From: Cordyceps javanica
Lineage: Eukaryota; Ascomycota; Sordariomycetes; Hypocreales; Cordycipitaceae
Assembly: GCA_036850795.1 (NCBI GenBank)
Contig: JAAECO010000001.1
Location: 1,922,001 to 1,986,000, forward strand
DNA length: 64,000 nt
Direction: 5' to 3'
Positions 1-11,586 of this stretch are shown in pieces (position 1 is the stretch's first letter; each line of letters begins with the position of its first letter). The position numbers and the translations under genes are program-made. Under the pieces are notes generated by a model that was not told the DNA's origin, ran no database searches, and was given only the letters and a program-made list of their open reading frames with translations.

Positions 1-176
1 TGTAGACCGTGCTGTATCAGTACACGCGCGCTGCCAAAAAGGTGAGTTGCGTTTTCAGTTGCACGGACCATGGGGATGGTGGTGCCATCGTTGAGCTTGA
101 GCTGCGGGATCGTCGACGTTTGCTTGGGCGAGTTGCCCGAGGCGTCTGGCGTGAAGGTTGCGCTGATGGAATTCAT
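1..176 (-). CDS. aldo/keto reductase, 5' fragment (runs off the left edge)
   Basis: The minus strand has an ATG at 176-174 opening a reading frame that begins MNSISATF and reaches IPQLKLNDGTTIPM. That string is the usual N-terminal beta-hairpin and first-strand signature of aldo/keto reductases, NAD(P)H-dependent carbonyl reductases of the cytosol. After the IPM codons (71-69) the expected glycine-rich start of strand 1 is not continuous. An intron with an acceptor near 31 (TTTTTGGCAG on the minus strand) is the likely reason, but it would be only about 38 nt, so the splice is uncertain. The rest of the gene, including the catalytic tetrad, lies outside the window. Family assignment rests on this short signature only. 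Confidence 0.45.
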   Translation of the reverse strand, partial: MNSISATFTPDASGNSPKQTSTIPQLKLNDGTTIPMVRATENATHLFGSARVLIQHGL

Positions 177-1176
177 GATGCGTGGTCAAAAGATATATGG
201 TTGGTATATGTCTCACGAAGTCGCAAAGGAATGGCCACCGCGACTCGATGTGAAACTGCTCAAGGCGAACCAAGCAGCGGCCCCGCTTGCCGTGGGGGTC
301 GGCGATGACGCTATCCATAGCTTTCGCGTTAAATCCGAAAAGGCAAATGGAACCTTGTTCGGTAGGTAACTACATGTTGACCGTGTTTCGAGAGTCCAGT
401 CTTGTTAGGACGCGGATGAGAAGCGCTTAGGAACAGGCGGCCAGATCGTGCTTCTGCAGGTCGACAAGGTAGCGCCTACAACAGTACATCAACCAGGGCA
501 AAGGATCGGGCAAATCACCTCATAGTAACTGAGGCTCTGTAAATCCTGTGGTTGGATTTATAAGAATAAAAAATGCTCAGAATAAAAGAGTAGATCGAGA
601 AGTAAGTTTTTTATAGTATAAAAAGATTAGAAGGTATATGATCAGTTCATTTTCGTTGTAATATATTATTCTAGAAAAGTATTTTATTATAACCATATTT
701 CTATTTTTAGCTTATTATTTTTGTTTATATAAATCCCACACCGTTATGACTTACGCCCTAGACCGTCTTACTTTACGACTAGATTTATATGATCATCATG
801 ATAGTATAGCTATGCACTATCTCAGTTATTAGGTCCCTCTACAACGTTCCATCATGGACAGCGGTATGCCGACAAGCTCGGCGGCGATCCGGGCCAAGTT
901 GCTCGACCATGACGAGATGAGCCTCTTTTTTGACACGTCGCGCTGCCGACGGCAATTTACTGCCTCCGTCGTGGAAGCACTGTTTCTGATGATCGTATTA
1001 ATTCATTTTTAGTTAAATAGTTTACCTTATTTATCAGCTCGCTCCTCATCTAAGCTTTTTTAGGAGGAAGGCTGTCATTATATCTCTATACCATACTACA
1101 GCCCTAGACCGACCATGACACCCAAGTTCTTGGTCCTCGGCTACCGAGCGTAGTAGATACTCTCTGCATGTGGCAC
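177..1176. other. intergenic, AT-rich decayed stretch
   Basis: No gene is supported here. Positions about 540-850 and 1000-1050 are strongly AT-rich with many TA and AA/TT runs, unlike the flanking GC-richer DNA, which suits an old repeat degraded by repeat-induced point mutation. A short open stretch from the ATG at 854 (MDSGMPTSSAAIRAK start) is GC-richer and looks like a remnant of coding sequence, but I cannot identify it. Confidence 0.5.
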
Positions 1177-2372
1177 TTAAACGATGGAGATGCAGACTTT
1201 CCCAAAGTGCTTTCCTGACCACTGGTATTCGTAGGCCTCCTTGACTTGCTCCAAGCTAAACACCTTTTTGTCGATGACCGGGCGAAGTTTGGGATCGGCC
1301 TCGATAGCACGACACATGTCCTCCATCTGGACTCGAGAGCCAACCATAAACCCTCGGGCGATACATCCGTGGCTGAGGCAATCCAAGAAGCCGGGTTCTT
1401 CCTGCGCCGTCCCGCCGACATAGCCAATGATGGAGATGACACCGCCTATGGCAATGGCCGCCAGGCTCTGTTTCATGGACGTGGCGCCAGCGACCTCAAT
1501 GACGTGGTCAACGCCCTCTCCGCCAGCGATTCTCTTGGCTTCGGCGCCCCAGTCGGGGTTCGTCTTGTAATTGATGATGTGATCTACGCCGAGGTCCTTG
1601 AGCAGGGCAATCTTCTCCTCGGAGCCCGTGGTGGCAATGACACGCGCGCCAGCGGCCTTGGCGAATTGGATGCCAAAGATGCTCACGCCGCCGGTGCCCT
1701 GCGTGAGAACCCATTGGCCGGGCTGGACCTGAGAGCCCGGGAGCCCATAGAGCGCGTTCCACGCGGTGAGCCCGGCGCACGAGAGGGTTGCGCCCTCCAC
1801 CGCGGAAAGACCAGACGGGAGCCTGACGAGGCCCTGCTCGTTGAACGCACCGTAATTTCTCAACGTACCGTTCAACGAGGCCCCGAGGCCAGACGTGTCC
1901 CTGATCCGAATGCTGTTGCGCCCGCCGATATGCGCCTGGTTGAAGAGGGTGACAACCTTGTCGCCGGGATTGAAGCGGGTAACTTGTCTACCGATGGCAA
2001 TGACTTCGCCAGCGCCATCAGAGCCAGGGACGACATTATCGGCAACCGGGATTGGGTAAGTGCCTTGGGCGATTGTCAAGTCTCGATACTGTGTATTGTT
2101 AGTGCCGTTTTGGTTTTCCCACGAAGGAGGAAGAAGGAAGGGTGCGAGGCAGGTTTCTCCGACTCACGTTCAATGAGGCTCCTTCCACTGTTGTAAACCA
2201 ATTAGTGCCGGTTGTGGACGACGATGATGTCACAAGACTTACGCTTTACTAGCACCTCACTATCGCCAAGAACTGGGAGCGGCTGCTCTGAGAATTCGAG
2301 CGACTTAAACTCGGGATCCGTGCCGCGAACATGCCACTGCTTAACGGTGGTTGGGAGTTTAGTGAGTGACAT
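1177..2372 (-). CDS. MDR-family NAD(P)-dependent alcohol dehydrogenase / quinone oxidoreductase-like protein
   Basis: Three exons on the minus strand: 2372-2243, 2187-2168 (only 20 nt) and 2088-1177, giving 353 residues. Donors are GTAAGT and GTGAGT, and the joints restore the family string VLVKLEGASLNYRDL. The N-terminal GroES-like domain contains GSDGAGEVIAIG. The Rossmann domain carries a nucleotide-binding turn GTGGVSIFGIQFA near residue 181, followed by ARVIATTGSEEK. Length and motifs fit the zinc-type alcohol dehydrogenase-like branch of medium-chain dehydrogenases, which oxidise alcohols or reduce enones or quinones with NAD(P)H. I did not see a complete structural zinc cysteine cluster, so a zinc-free reductase is likely. 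Substrate is unknown. The next gene toward the left edge is the aldo/keto reductase fragment on the same strand, so a small redox cluster is possible but unproven. Confidence 0.85.
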
Positions 2373-4092
2373 GGTGGTTCCGGTCTGTGAAAAGTGGCGG
2401 TATCGCTATTGGCTCAAGGGCTTCGGCGTATTTGTTCCTCTTGTAAGTGCAGCAGGACTTTGGGGGGCATTTATTCTTGAAAATGAAATCCTCCCCTTCT
2501 AGATAACTAGCTTAGAAATCCAGAGTGGGTTGTGGATCGGGCAAGCGACATTGTCCTGGTAACTAACCTGCCTGATCTTAAGCAGAGAACTTACAAATCC
2601 TAGGCTGACAAATACGCGGAGCGCTATGAATTGGGCAAAAGAGGAAAACTGATAAGAAAATGCGAGTTCCGTGGCTGCAGGGTGATCAATGAGTGCTGGA
2701 AATCTGAATTGCAACAGAGAGACTCCTCAAGGCAAGGTGCAGATAGTAGTGCCCGGTATGAACCTAGCAAAGTCAGTGGTGACAATCCATTTTCTAAGAA
2801 AGAAGAAACAACTCTGCACTACGCTTTTCGAACAAGCCGCAGCCGGCCCTATCAGGATAACCAGATCGATTCTAGTTTCCATTCTATACAACGTTAAAAG
2901 AGGGAGTAGAACAATCCAGGCGGAAATGTTCAATTTTCACAGAGAATTACAACCTTTAAGTGGAGGATGCAGCTTCCAAGAACACATCATTTGATGAACC
3001 GCCAAATTCGTAGCAGGGGTGGTGTACATATCAATGTGTTGGCAATAAGAAGCGAGTTGATGAATCAATTCAAAGCATTTCCATCCAGATTGCCGGTGGT
3101 TCCAGATTTCTAGCTCTCACGCATTAAATGTGCCGCACATCCGCGCTTTGTATAAGTGAAAATAGAATCTATAAGGATAATGAGAGTGAACCAGTTACAA
3201 TATTAATCTAAAAGACCAGATCATTCAACTACAGGGAAAGCCTGATTTTAGACCTCAAGGTATGAGGCCTAAGATAGCATCGTTGAGAAAATTCTCTTCA
3301 AGAGATTTTTATTTTAATTCATATCTATCAAGGTCCCTGGACGGACCCGGCACATTTAAGGCCAAAGTTAAGAGGTTCACGGGAGCTAGGCGAACAAGCA
3401 GCGGGCGACTTGGGGGCCACAGGCACCAACACTCGACCGCGGCGGAACCACCGATTCTGGACAACCATCCGTCATTCCCGCCGTTGAGTAGGGCAAATCT
3501 TGTCCGCGGAGCCGGTCAGAGTCCCTTAAGGCAGTGACTCGCTGGGGTCATCAACATTATCGCAGAGTGTCATGATTATAATAATTGTGCGGAGAAGAAA
3601 TCTCAATGACAATGAGTTGTACAATATGCACCGTCGTAGCGCTTGCAGGGGCGCGGGGTGAGGATCTTATAAGCATGGCAAAGTCAACAAAAAGACAAAA
3701 TAAAGAAATAGTCAAACAAAAGATGCATGTTGATACATATGCTTAGTCCTTTATACTGGTTGAACAAATCATCCCCCCCTCCTTCTGTAAAGAATCCATC
3801 TCGTCTAGAGCTACTTGAAGCCAAGGAAACATATATTCGTCATGAGCGCATCTGAGTCGTTTCGTCGTAACCATACCTTGGGACCATATACACCATGCCC
3901 CTTTTTTTCTATTCCCAGTCCCCAAAACACCAAGCCAGCCAGTCACTGGAGGCATGCCTCGCTTTCGTGCCCAGCTCCCCCAAACAAATCCTCAAAAGAT
4001 GCCAGTATGGCAGCTGCCTGGTGGCAGGAATAGTATATGTACTGTGCAATTCAGGCCTAAGTGGCCTAACATGAAAGAATGAAATAACGGCG
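2373..4092. other. intergenic, no gene supported
   Basis: This holds the promoter side of the MDR gene (from 2373) and the 3' side of the Byr4-like gene (to 4092). Open frames here are short, lack family signatures and overlap in several frames. Around 3150-3330 the base composition is AT-rich. I see no RNA gene or clear repeat. Confidence 0.5.
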
Positions 4093-7089
4093 TTAGACAG
4101 ACAAGTCATCGAACTGAGAAACCAGCTCGCGGATCGTCCATCTCCATGTGTCGCGATCTCGGGATCCACGACCAACCCACTTCTCACACTTTCGTCTCCA
4201 ACGGTCCTCCTCTTCACGCTGTCTCCTAACAAATTCAGGGCCGACATCGAACTCCTCTCCAACAAGCCACTCATCTTTGATGTCACTGACCCGACCCTGT
4301 CCGCGCGAGTCGTCAGCACCGTGGTCATCTAAATCGGGAATGTCCTTGAAAACATCCTCTTCATCGTCGAGAGCATTGAACCCATCCATCGTGTCGCTTG
4401 CCTCAGACGTCGGGTTGTTTTGCTGACCAATTTTGAGCCAGCACATATTCTGCGGGTCAAACACCATGCCGCCGACAACTTGGACTCCTTTGGTGGAGCT
4501 AATGTTGGTGATCAGAGCTGGACGGGGTGTTGTCACGTCCTTATCCCGCGCCGGGTGGGCCGGAGAAGGCGCCGGTGACTGCGTCGCGGTATGGTCAAAG
4601 GCGTTCAATGCATTCTCGTTGCCTTCCCATCGGAATGTGTCGGCATTATAATACATGCCATTGATGGTTTTGGATTCTTTGCCGCTATTCAAGTTTGCGA
4701 TCAAGTGCGGCTTTTGCTGTTGCGCACGCTTAGAAGGCTTCTTTGATCGAACAATGTGTTGCGAAGGCAGCTGTGGGTTGGGAGCTGACCGCGGGGGCAG
4801 ATTCGTGCCGCGCTGCGCAGAGATGGTAGCAAGCGGGCCATTTGCAGGAACTCGGTTTGCTAGCGACGTCTCGCGAGCAATACGACTCGCTGCGGTATCA
4901 CGGGCAAAGCGGGGGGTGCCCGACAAGGGTTTGGCGGGGGACTGAGGCGCAGGAGTACCGATGCGATCGGGAATCAAACTCTGGTATGTCCTGTTTTTCA
5001 GAGCAGATTTCAGGCCGCTCGCGTTCGGTTGCCGCAGAAATCGGGTCTCGGCTTCCTTGGATGTTGGCAGATCGTCAAACCCGTCCAACTCATGGCCATC
5101 ACCAAAATTGCGTTTGTTCTTGGGCTTGCTGAGCCTCTCCCAAGTATCAGCGGCAACTTTAAACCGCTGAGGACTTGGAGAACGCATAGCCGACCTTGAG
5201 AATGTCCGAGAGATAGGTCGAGTGTCAATGGCATTCTCAGAATCCCATCGACGAAACTGCCGCATGCCTTTGGACGTGACATGATGCGATGTATTCTGTG
5301 AGCCTCCCGCAGGCAAGAAAGGCATAGGGGCTTTTTTGGAGTGCGATGTTGGGCTTTCTTGCTGGCGAATGCGCTCAACTGGTGTCTTGGGTCGGAGACC
5401 AGATTGAGGCCGGTTATTGTCCCTGGAAGGTGGCCGATCCGACCGTGTAGTGGAGGGTTTCATGGGCGAGTTTACTTGCCGAACAGCAGGCATAGAACGC
5501 TTTTGGCGCAAAAGCTGCGCATTTGTCGTAGATGCAGCGTCGTTACGAAGAGTGCTGAACGAGGATCTCGTAGTAACTTCTCTCCGGCGTGGTGTAGATG
5601 GCGGGAAAGGAGGAGCGTGCAATGTCGTGGGAGTCGGTACGCTAACCACGGATGATTGTGCAGAGTGTCCGAGGCGCGATTGAGGCCGGCGGCTCCTCTG
5701 CTGGATCGGGCCGCCGCTCTCCGAGACGGGCTCCAACACGGTAGAACGTGAACGCTCATGACTGAGACGTGGCAGACGAGTGGTCGGGCCAGACTTGTTG
5801 GTGAAAGTCAGCGAGATAGCCGTCTTTGGTCGCGCAGGGCTTGCGGGTTGTGATTCCTTGATTTTTATGTTTCGGTGCAAGGATAGCTTGGTTGACTCAA
5901 ATACATCACCATCGCCGATCTCTAGCCCATCAAGAGGATCCTGACGCTCTGGTTCCACGTGTGGTTTGTTTGGGGTAGTTGTGGCACTGGCAATCTGTGT
6001 ATCGACAATCAACCTTGATGGGGAGGGGCTGTTTTTACGGCGCTGGAGTCGCTCTTTGAAGTTCAGGGGTCCGGCAGGGAGCAGGAGGCCATCGAAGGTC
6101 TCGTCTTCACTCTCCGCAGTGACCGAGCTAGAAATGCTAGGGCTGAGCGCAGATGCAGAGGAGCTCCTATTTGATCTCCCATCACGTCGGGTACCGCCCC
6201 AGCGAGTACCCAGACTTCCTTCGCCCCAATCCAAGTCGTCGACCTGCGACGGCGTTGTGGGGATATCTCTTCTAGTTGATAGTGTCAGCTTGCCATCCGA
6301 TGGCAGCTCTAGGTCACCTTCAAAGTCATCGTCGGCTGCCGACGGCTTGTCTTTCTTTTGTGGTGTTGGAGGTGTGATGAAAGACACAGGGTTGATCTGC
6401 TGTCGCCCCCTGGGGATGCTGGGTACGCGAACAGTAGCAGGGCTATCACCAAAGAAGTCGTCGTCGTTGTCATCCTTGAACTTGTCCAAGTTGATGGCCG
6501 AAGTGAGTGCGCTCGTCGCAGACTTCGCCGCCGAGCTAGACAAGGGTTGGACAGAAGCCGAGAAAGCATGTATTGTTGACGGCGATTTCCTAGAACGCGT
6601 TGGGCTTTCCATGGCGGAGCCCGCACTGACTTGTCGAAGGGTATCGGGAAAGTCGATGGCTTCTTTGGGCTTGATGGCGAGCCCTTTGGAGGACTCGGGG
6701 AGTTCCAAGTCATTTTCCCAATCGTCTTGAATAATCTTTTGAATTTTGCGTCCTCCTAGACGCTTAATGGTTCCGCCCATGAGTGCCGAGGTGGGCACGT
6801 TCTGGGGCAACGGGATGCCAGCATGTTGAGCAGCGGCGATGGCATCCATTGTTGAGCTTTCGTCATCACCAGGAATATGAAACTGCTGTTCGTCGCCTTG
6901 CATCGATTCTATCTCGGATCGAAACGACATGTGAGACGAGGTAGAGTCTCGGCGACGGAGGGGCGCGTTGCCGAAATTGGTAGAGGTGCGCCTGCTAAGG
7001 TCGTCGCCGTCGAGGAGGAAGTCGCCATCGTCATCCCAGCTCTCGATTTCCTCGGCGGGTTGTCGGTCTTTCAGTTTTAATGCAGCCAT
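4093..7089 (-). CDS. byr4: cytokinesis regulator Byr4/Bfa1-like
   Basis: One uninterrupted 998-codon frame starting MAALKLKD. The family is the GAP scaffold that works with Bub2/Cdc16 to hold down the septation-initiation (mitotic-exit) GTPase at the spindle pole body until division. Recognition rests on three blocks: an acidic start (ESWDDDGDFLLDGDD, residues 16-30); the basic GTIKRLGGRKIQKIIQDDWE block near residues 106-125, which is followed by the acidic NDLELP; and a C-terminal FVRRQREEEDRWRRKCEKW segment. The middle about 600 residues are Ser/Pro/Arg/Thr-rich and probably disordered, with many SP/TP sites suited to kinase control. A repeated GM.(Y/F)....M.W-type block near residues 780-880 (GMYYNADTFRWEG, GMVFDPQNMCWLK) also fits Byr4/Bfa1 proteins. 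No break or unusual composition was seen. Confidence 0.8.
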   Translation of the reverse strand: MAALKLKDRQPAEEIESWDDDGDFLLDGDDLSRRTSTNFGNAPLRRRDSTSSHMSFRSEIESMQGDEQQFHIPGDDESSTMDAIAAAQHAGIPLPQNVPTSALMGGTIKRLGGRKIQKIIQDDWENDLELPESSKGLAIKPKEAIDFPDTLRQVSAGSAMESPTRSRKSPSTIHAFSASVQPLSSSAAKSATSALTSAINLDKFKDDNDDDFFGDSPATVRVPSIPRGRQQINPVSFITPPTPQKKDKPSAADDDFEGDLELPSDGKLTLSTRRDIPTTPSQVDDLDWGEGSLGTRWGGTRRDGRSNRSSSASALSPSISSSVTAESEDETFDGLLLPAGPLNFKERLQRRKNSPSPSRLIVDTQIASATTTPNKPHVEPERQDPLDGLEIGDGDVFESTKLSLHRNIKIKESQPASPARPKTAISLTFTNKSGPTTRLPRLSHERSRSTVLEPVSESGGPIQQRSRRPQSRLGHSAQSSVVSVPTPTTLHAPPFPPSTPRRREVTTRSSFSTLRNDAASTTNAQLLRQKRSMPAVRQVNSPMKPSTTRSDRPPSRDNNRPQSGLRPKTPVERIRQQESPTSHSKKAPMPFLPAGGSQNTSHHVTSKGMRQFRRWDSENAIDTRPISRTFSRSAMRSPSPQRFKVAADTWERLSKPKNKRNFGDGHELDGFDDLPTSKEAETRFLRQPNASGLKSALKNRTYQSLIPDRIGTPAPQSPAKPLSGTPRFARDTAASRIARETSLANRVPANGPLATISAQRGTNLPPRSAPNPQLPSQHIVRSKKPSKRAQQQKPHLIANLNSGKESKTINGMYYNADTFRWEGNENALNAFDHTATQSPAPSPAHPARDKDVTTPRPALITNISSTKGVQVVGGMVFDPQNMCWLKIGQQNNPTSEASDTMDGFNALDDEEDVFKDIPDLDDHGADDSRGQGRVSDIKDEWLVGEEFDVGPEFVRRQREEEDRWRRKCEKWVGRGSRDRDTWRWTIRELVSQFDDLSV

Positions 7090-8519
7090 GATAATTTATG
7101 GCGACGGTAAAGCGAGCGTCGCGCCTGAAGCGAGTCCAAACGATTGAAGTGGCTAGGCGTAGAGGAAGGCTGGGGTCTAGGTTGGCGAGCACATAATCGG
7201 GGGCATCAATGCGTTGCGATACCAAAAATGAATCCGTCGCTGTCCGTGTCGCTTTACACTATGGGTAGTTTCTGACTGATTGCAGGCTGCTATTCGGTTG
7301 CAAAGTGGCGGGTTGGCCGCGCAGTTTGTGGACGTGTCGTATGGACGAAATTGATTTAATTTGGGCGGGCAGGCGGGCAGTCGTGTGGAAGCGAATGGTA
7401 CGAGTCGGGCGTCCGGTATTGATGCCGAAATCCCAGATGCCAACGAGCTGCGCGAATAGGCACGAGCTCGAGAGCAAGGAGGACGGCGCTGTGCTGGTTG
7501 GGTTAGTATTTTGTCGTGTGTGAAGATGCAAATCGGCCGCGTTGAGGGTTCAGGCAAGCGAGAAAGTATAGGTAGATAGCCAGCGAGCGGAGTTGGTTGG
7601 TGGTGGGCGGCGGGTGGGAATAACTAGAAAGGCTGGGGGAATACCTTGCGGCCTACCTAGGCAGAGAATCGGGAATGGGTGGCTGGTACCTTGCGGTGCG
7701 CACGACGGCGCAGCGCTCCAGTGCCCGGCTGGGCTGACTGGGTACTGGCTGTTTTAGCGTTAAAACCCTGTGCTTTAGTGGGAGGCCAGGGCGATACTTG
7801 GCAAAACGACGCCAAGAGGTACTCCGTAAAATACGTAGCTATAAATGACTGCAAATATAGGGGGACAGTGGAAAAGAGAAGAATAATAAAAAAGGGCAAC
7901 AAAAAAAGAGAGCGCAAAATAAAGAAGCAACATAAGATGAGTGACTTGGTATTCTTTTTCTCTTTTTTTTTTCAGTATTCTGCAATTATTCTCGATTCTA
8001 TTCTGTCGCCCGCAAAGCGTCAGTTGAGGCTGCTGGGTGGGTGGCCTGTGCGCACGCCATGTATCACTTTTCATCATACCCCGTTGTCTTGACCTGCCCA
8101 CTTCTGCATCAAAAGTCATGACGAAAACAGCGTCATGAAAGTCTCCTGAATATAGGGTCAAATGCTTGAGAAATGTCATCAGCGAAACCACATTGTTAGG
8201 AATTCTTATGTCTACGTGCCAGAATGGCCCTGACACTTCAACACCTGCTCAGTAGAGGGTGAATGAAAATCACGTGCTCTGCTGACATAATGCACATCTG
8301 TCAGGTTGAGTACGCCCAGACTGGTATCCAGGCCCTGGCAAGTCAGACACGCATCCGTTTTGGAAACACCTGACTCTCTCTATTCACGGGTCTTCAGGCT
8401 TCCTCAACTGTCCCACCCCCTTTGTCAGAGCATCTTTGTCTGAACATGGTCAGACTATCCGTACTCCCATAGCGCTCGGATTCCACAACTGCCCACATAG
8501 ACCAGCTGGTGCTGTCAGG
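7090..8519. promoter_or_regulatory. divergent intergenic promoter region
   Basis: This region lies between the start of the Byr4-like gene (minus) and the start of a Zn2Cys6 regulator (plus), so it should hold both promoters and 5' UTRs. A T-rich run sits at 7950-7975 and A-rich tracts at 7880-7940. No conserved ORF, tRNA or recognisable operator was found. Confidence 0.5.
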
Positions 8520-10032
8520 ATGCCAGGCGTGCCGTCTGGACGCGCATGTGAAAACTGCCGCCGCCGACGTCAAAAGGTGCATATGAAATAACACAATTCT
8601 CTCCTGATATAACTACTAAGAGTAAAACATAAAAGTGCGACTACGCCAAGCCCACATGCTCGCGATGCACCAGCCTCGGGGTCGAGTGCGTTGGCTCCGG
8701 CCAGCGGCGCTTCCTCTTCATAGACCAGAAATGCGCCAGGCGCCAGAATGTGAGCCGCAAGAGTATCAATCCGGCTGATTCGACGCCCCCTTCCTCTCTC
8801 CAGTCACTTTCACAGTGTCCGAGTAGTGAGACGAACATGCTCATCAGCAGCTTCTTGGAGATGATGCACCCTGCCACGGACCGTAGATTCAATCTGGTGT
8901 GGACGTACGGTGAATTTCTCCGCAGTGTTCCTCAAAGACTAGGTTCCAATACGGCCCTTGACGTAGCTGCCCAAGCTCTGGTAGCATCGCACCAGAATTT
9001 TGCTATGCGCCGTCCCGTCACCGCCGATAGCCTCGCAAGATACTCGGATGCTATAAAAGCACTGACAGAGAGCATCAATAACCCCATCACATCTCATTCC
9101 CTAGAGACTATTTGTGCCGTAATATTGTTGACAATGTGTCAAGTAAGTATCTTACCCTCGGTGGCAAGTCCTTTCTTCTAATTCCCGCAGAATCTCAGCG
9201 GGTTCGGCCTACAACATCTAAACAGCCACTGCCAAGGCGCGGTCCAAATGCTGCGCGCAAGACCGCCGTGCAATATCACAAACGAATTCGAAATGGGTCT
9301 GCATACATATCTATATGGGCCTATCGTAAGTTGCGACTCTTTGTGGCATGCGCGTCAAGTAAAGACTAATCGCATCGCCAGCTGGTCCAATCTCTCTTCA
9401 ACAGAACAATGCGGCTTTCACCATCCAAATTCGAGGCTCTATCGACAGTTCTTGTGTTTGACAAGCGATCACCTAGTTACAGTACCCTAGCGCTTCTTTT
9501 TCAGATACCTTCGCTATTGCAACGCGGAAGAAACGTATCACAGGGCTTGGCAGACCGCGAAGCGTTTATAATTGACCTCTCCTCGATATACGAGACCCTA
9601 CGAAAGGCGACATCCTTTTTATACGCCAAGTACATGATTGTTTCAGGCACAGGGAGCAAACAGACGGGCCCATACGGCTTCTGCCTGGCGTTCAGTTGCA
9701 TATTCAATTGCATGATGCGGGCTGTCCAGCCAAACAGCAACGAATTGCACTTGGAGGCCGAGAATCTGGTGAAGGATACATTCGATCTGGTTCCCGAAGC
9801 ACAGCAAAATAGGCCGCTGGGAGCCGCTCACATGATGCTAAATTTGAGTACCGCTTGGTTATGTGCCAAGGACGAACACGAGCGGCAACTGCTTCACACT
9901 TTATTGGGCGAGTTTAGCTGGGATTTCCGCAGAAGTGCTCACGCCATGTGGCCCGTGCAGCATCTCGAGGGTCTGCTCTGCGATCTCGAGTTCAAGACAG
10001 ACCCGGGAGTTGTTTTGGCCCATGCTGGGTGA
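8520..10032 (+). CDS. Zn2Cys6 fungal transcription factor
   Basis: Four exons, 8520-8576, 8636-9142, 9191-9325 and 9382-10032, give 449 residues. All three introns are phase 0 with good GT-AG borders (two donors are GTAAGT). The start MPGVPSGRACENC is followed by a binuclear zinc cluster with cysteines at residues 10, 13, 20, 27, 30 and 37. The first intron splits the cluster just before Cys20, a common position in this family. The rest resembles the C-terminal region of sparsely conserved fungal regulators (FDLVPEAQQNRPLG and HMMLNLSTAWLC segments), without a classical fungal-specific transcription factor signature that I can name. Target genes cannot be read from the sequence. It is divergent from the Byr4-like gene and upstream of GET5 in the same orientation. 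Confidence 0.85.
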
Positions 10033-10434
10033 TGGCGGTTGAGATCTGGCTGATCGTGAAAGGTTGCTGAAGCGATACCTCCACGTGATTGGCCGGGGGT
10101 GGCGCGTGTCGCTAACCCCACCATACTTTCGAGACCATCACAGCAAGCTGGCAAGCAATCAGTACATCAAGCACACATTTCATTGAGCTATTGCGAGGCC
10201 GTTTCGACACTTCCACTAGACGTTTACCGCAAGGATTCTTGTTGATGCAATTTTAAAGTTCCACGCCTGCCCTACTGCCTCCGTGAGCGACCCTGAAGCG
10301 GAGAGGAGGCTCATACCCCCGCCGTTGCGCCATCTCATCACCTCGACGAGCCGAGCTGCTCAAGAACCAATACCCGACCGGTCCAAGACTACACAAGCAA
10401 TACTTCTCTGCTACACTCACAGCCAGCCGAAGCC
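10033..10434. promoter_or_regulatory. GET5 promoter / 5' UTR
   Basis: About 400 bases between the stop of the Zn2Cys6 gene and the GET5 start. No ORF or RNA gene is supported. Confidence 0.5.
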
Positions 10435-11196
10435 ATGTCGGAGGTAGCCTTTGCCAAGACGTTTCTCACCACGCTCGATGCGCGCCCAACCAAACTCTCG
10501 CCAGACCACGTCGAAGATGCTCGGAATTTCCCTGCACGCCCGCCCGTTCGTCGCCCCGTTTTTCCACCCACCTACGTTTCCTCCTCCTTGTCCCAACGCA
10601 ACTAACCAAGCATCTTTCCCGCCGGCACACAGTACATCCTCCCACGGATGCCCACGGAGATGAGCCGGCCGCGGGGCGGGGCCGGGGCCGCACCCGGCCA
10701 GGAGCGGAGCGTGACCGTCACGCTGCGCTCGCTGCGCAACCCTCCGCTTGACATCAAGCTAGCCGCGCAGCCGCTCGGCACGTCGCTGCTCGACGTCAAG
10801 CAGGCGGCGGCCGCGCGCGCCCGCGTACCGGCCGACAAGCTCAAGATCCTACACAACAAGCGGCCGCTGCCGGACAGCAAGGTGCTGGGCGAGGTTCTCG
10901 GCGAGGACCCGCCGACGGCGGTCGAGTTCAGCGTCATGGTCATTGGTGGCGCGGCGGCGGTGCTGCCAGAAGGCGGTGCGGACGATGCGGCTACGCCGAT
11001 GGAGGTGGACGCCGGGCTGGGCGATGCGCAGGCGACGGCGGTCAAGGCGAGAAAGGGCGCCGCGGCGGTGGAACAGGCCCAGTTCTGGACGGACCTGAAC
11101 GGGTTCCTGATGCAGAGGGTCAAGGACGAGGAAACGGCGGCGGAGCTGACGACGGTTTTCAAGAATGCGTGGCAGTCGCACAAGGCGAAGCCCTAG
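10435..11196 (+). CDS. GET5: GET complex ubiquitin-like protein Get5/Mdy2 (Ubl4A-like)
   Basis: Two exons, 10435-10545 and 10633-11196, give 224 residues. The donor is a weak GTTCGT, but the splice restores the conserved order FPARPP-YILPRMPTEMSRP and keeps phase 0. The N-terminal segment (MSEVAFAKTFLTTLD, KLSPDHVEDAR) is the Get4-binding part. A ubiquitin-like domain follows at about residues 58-130 (VTVTLRSLRNPPLDIKL, LKILHNKRPLPDSK). The C-terminal about 45 residues (FWTDLNGFLMQRVKDEETAAEL) form the homodimerisation helix bundle. Family role: cytosolic adaptor linking Get4 to Sgt2 so that tail-anchored membrane proteins reach Get3 and the ER. The linker is Ala/Gly-rich, and the coding region is much more GC-rich than the flanks. 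Confidence 0.88.
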
Positions 11197-11586
11197 ATGA
11201 GCTCGAGGGCGGGGCAGGAGAGGCTTGTATATATGGATTAGACGTGGTATTACGAGAGAAGTTGATAGTTTTATACACTACAATGCATTGTTGAAGCAGC
11301 ACACCAACCTCGACTTGGTTTGAAGAGCTGATGAGAGCAACGTCGCATACTGTGAGAGAGTCCGTTTCTCGATCCCTTTTGGAACCGTTCTTGGGATTTT
11401 TGGTTTCATTTGTGGTCTAGACAGCTGCGATATATAACCTGCTAGTTTCCATCTTTTGTATTGGAGCCTATGCCGACAGACACGGCCCCCTCATCCTCGT
11501 CATTTGTCATGTGAAGCGTTGTTGTGAATGTGGTTGTTGTGTCCCACCTACGGGGGCGTAGTTGATGGGGTGGTGGGTGGGCGCAC
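11197..11586. terminator. convergent 3' regions of GET5 and cofilin
   Basis: Shared 3' flank of two convergent genes. No hairpin terminator is expected in a fungus. A-rich/T-rich polyadenylation context (for example around 11260-11290) is the only visible feature. Confidence 0.4.

Noticed and set aside
1246..2196. 316-codon plus-strand frame
   Set aside because: Antisense shadow of the MDR dehydrogenase; the minus-strand product has clear motifs and splice sites.
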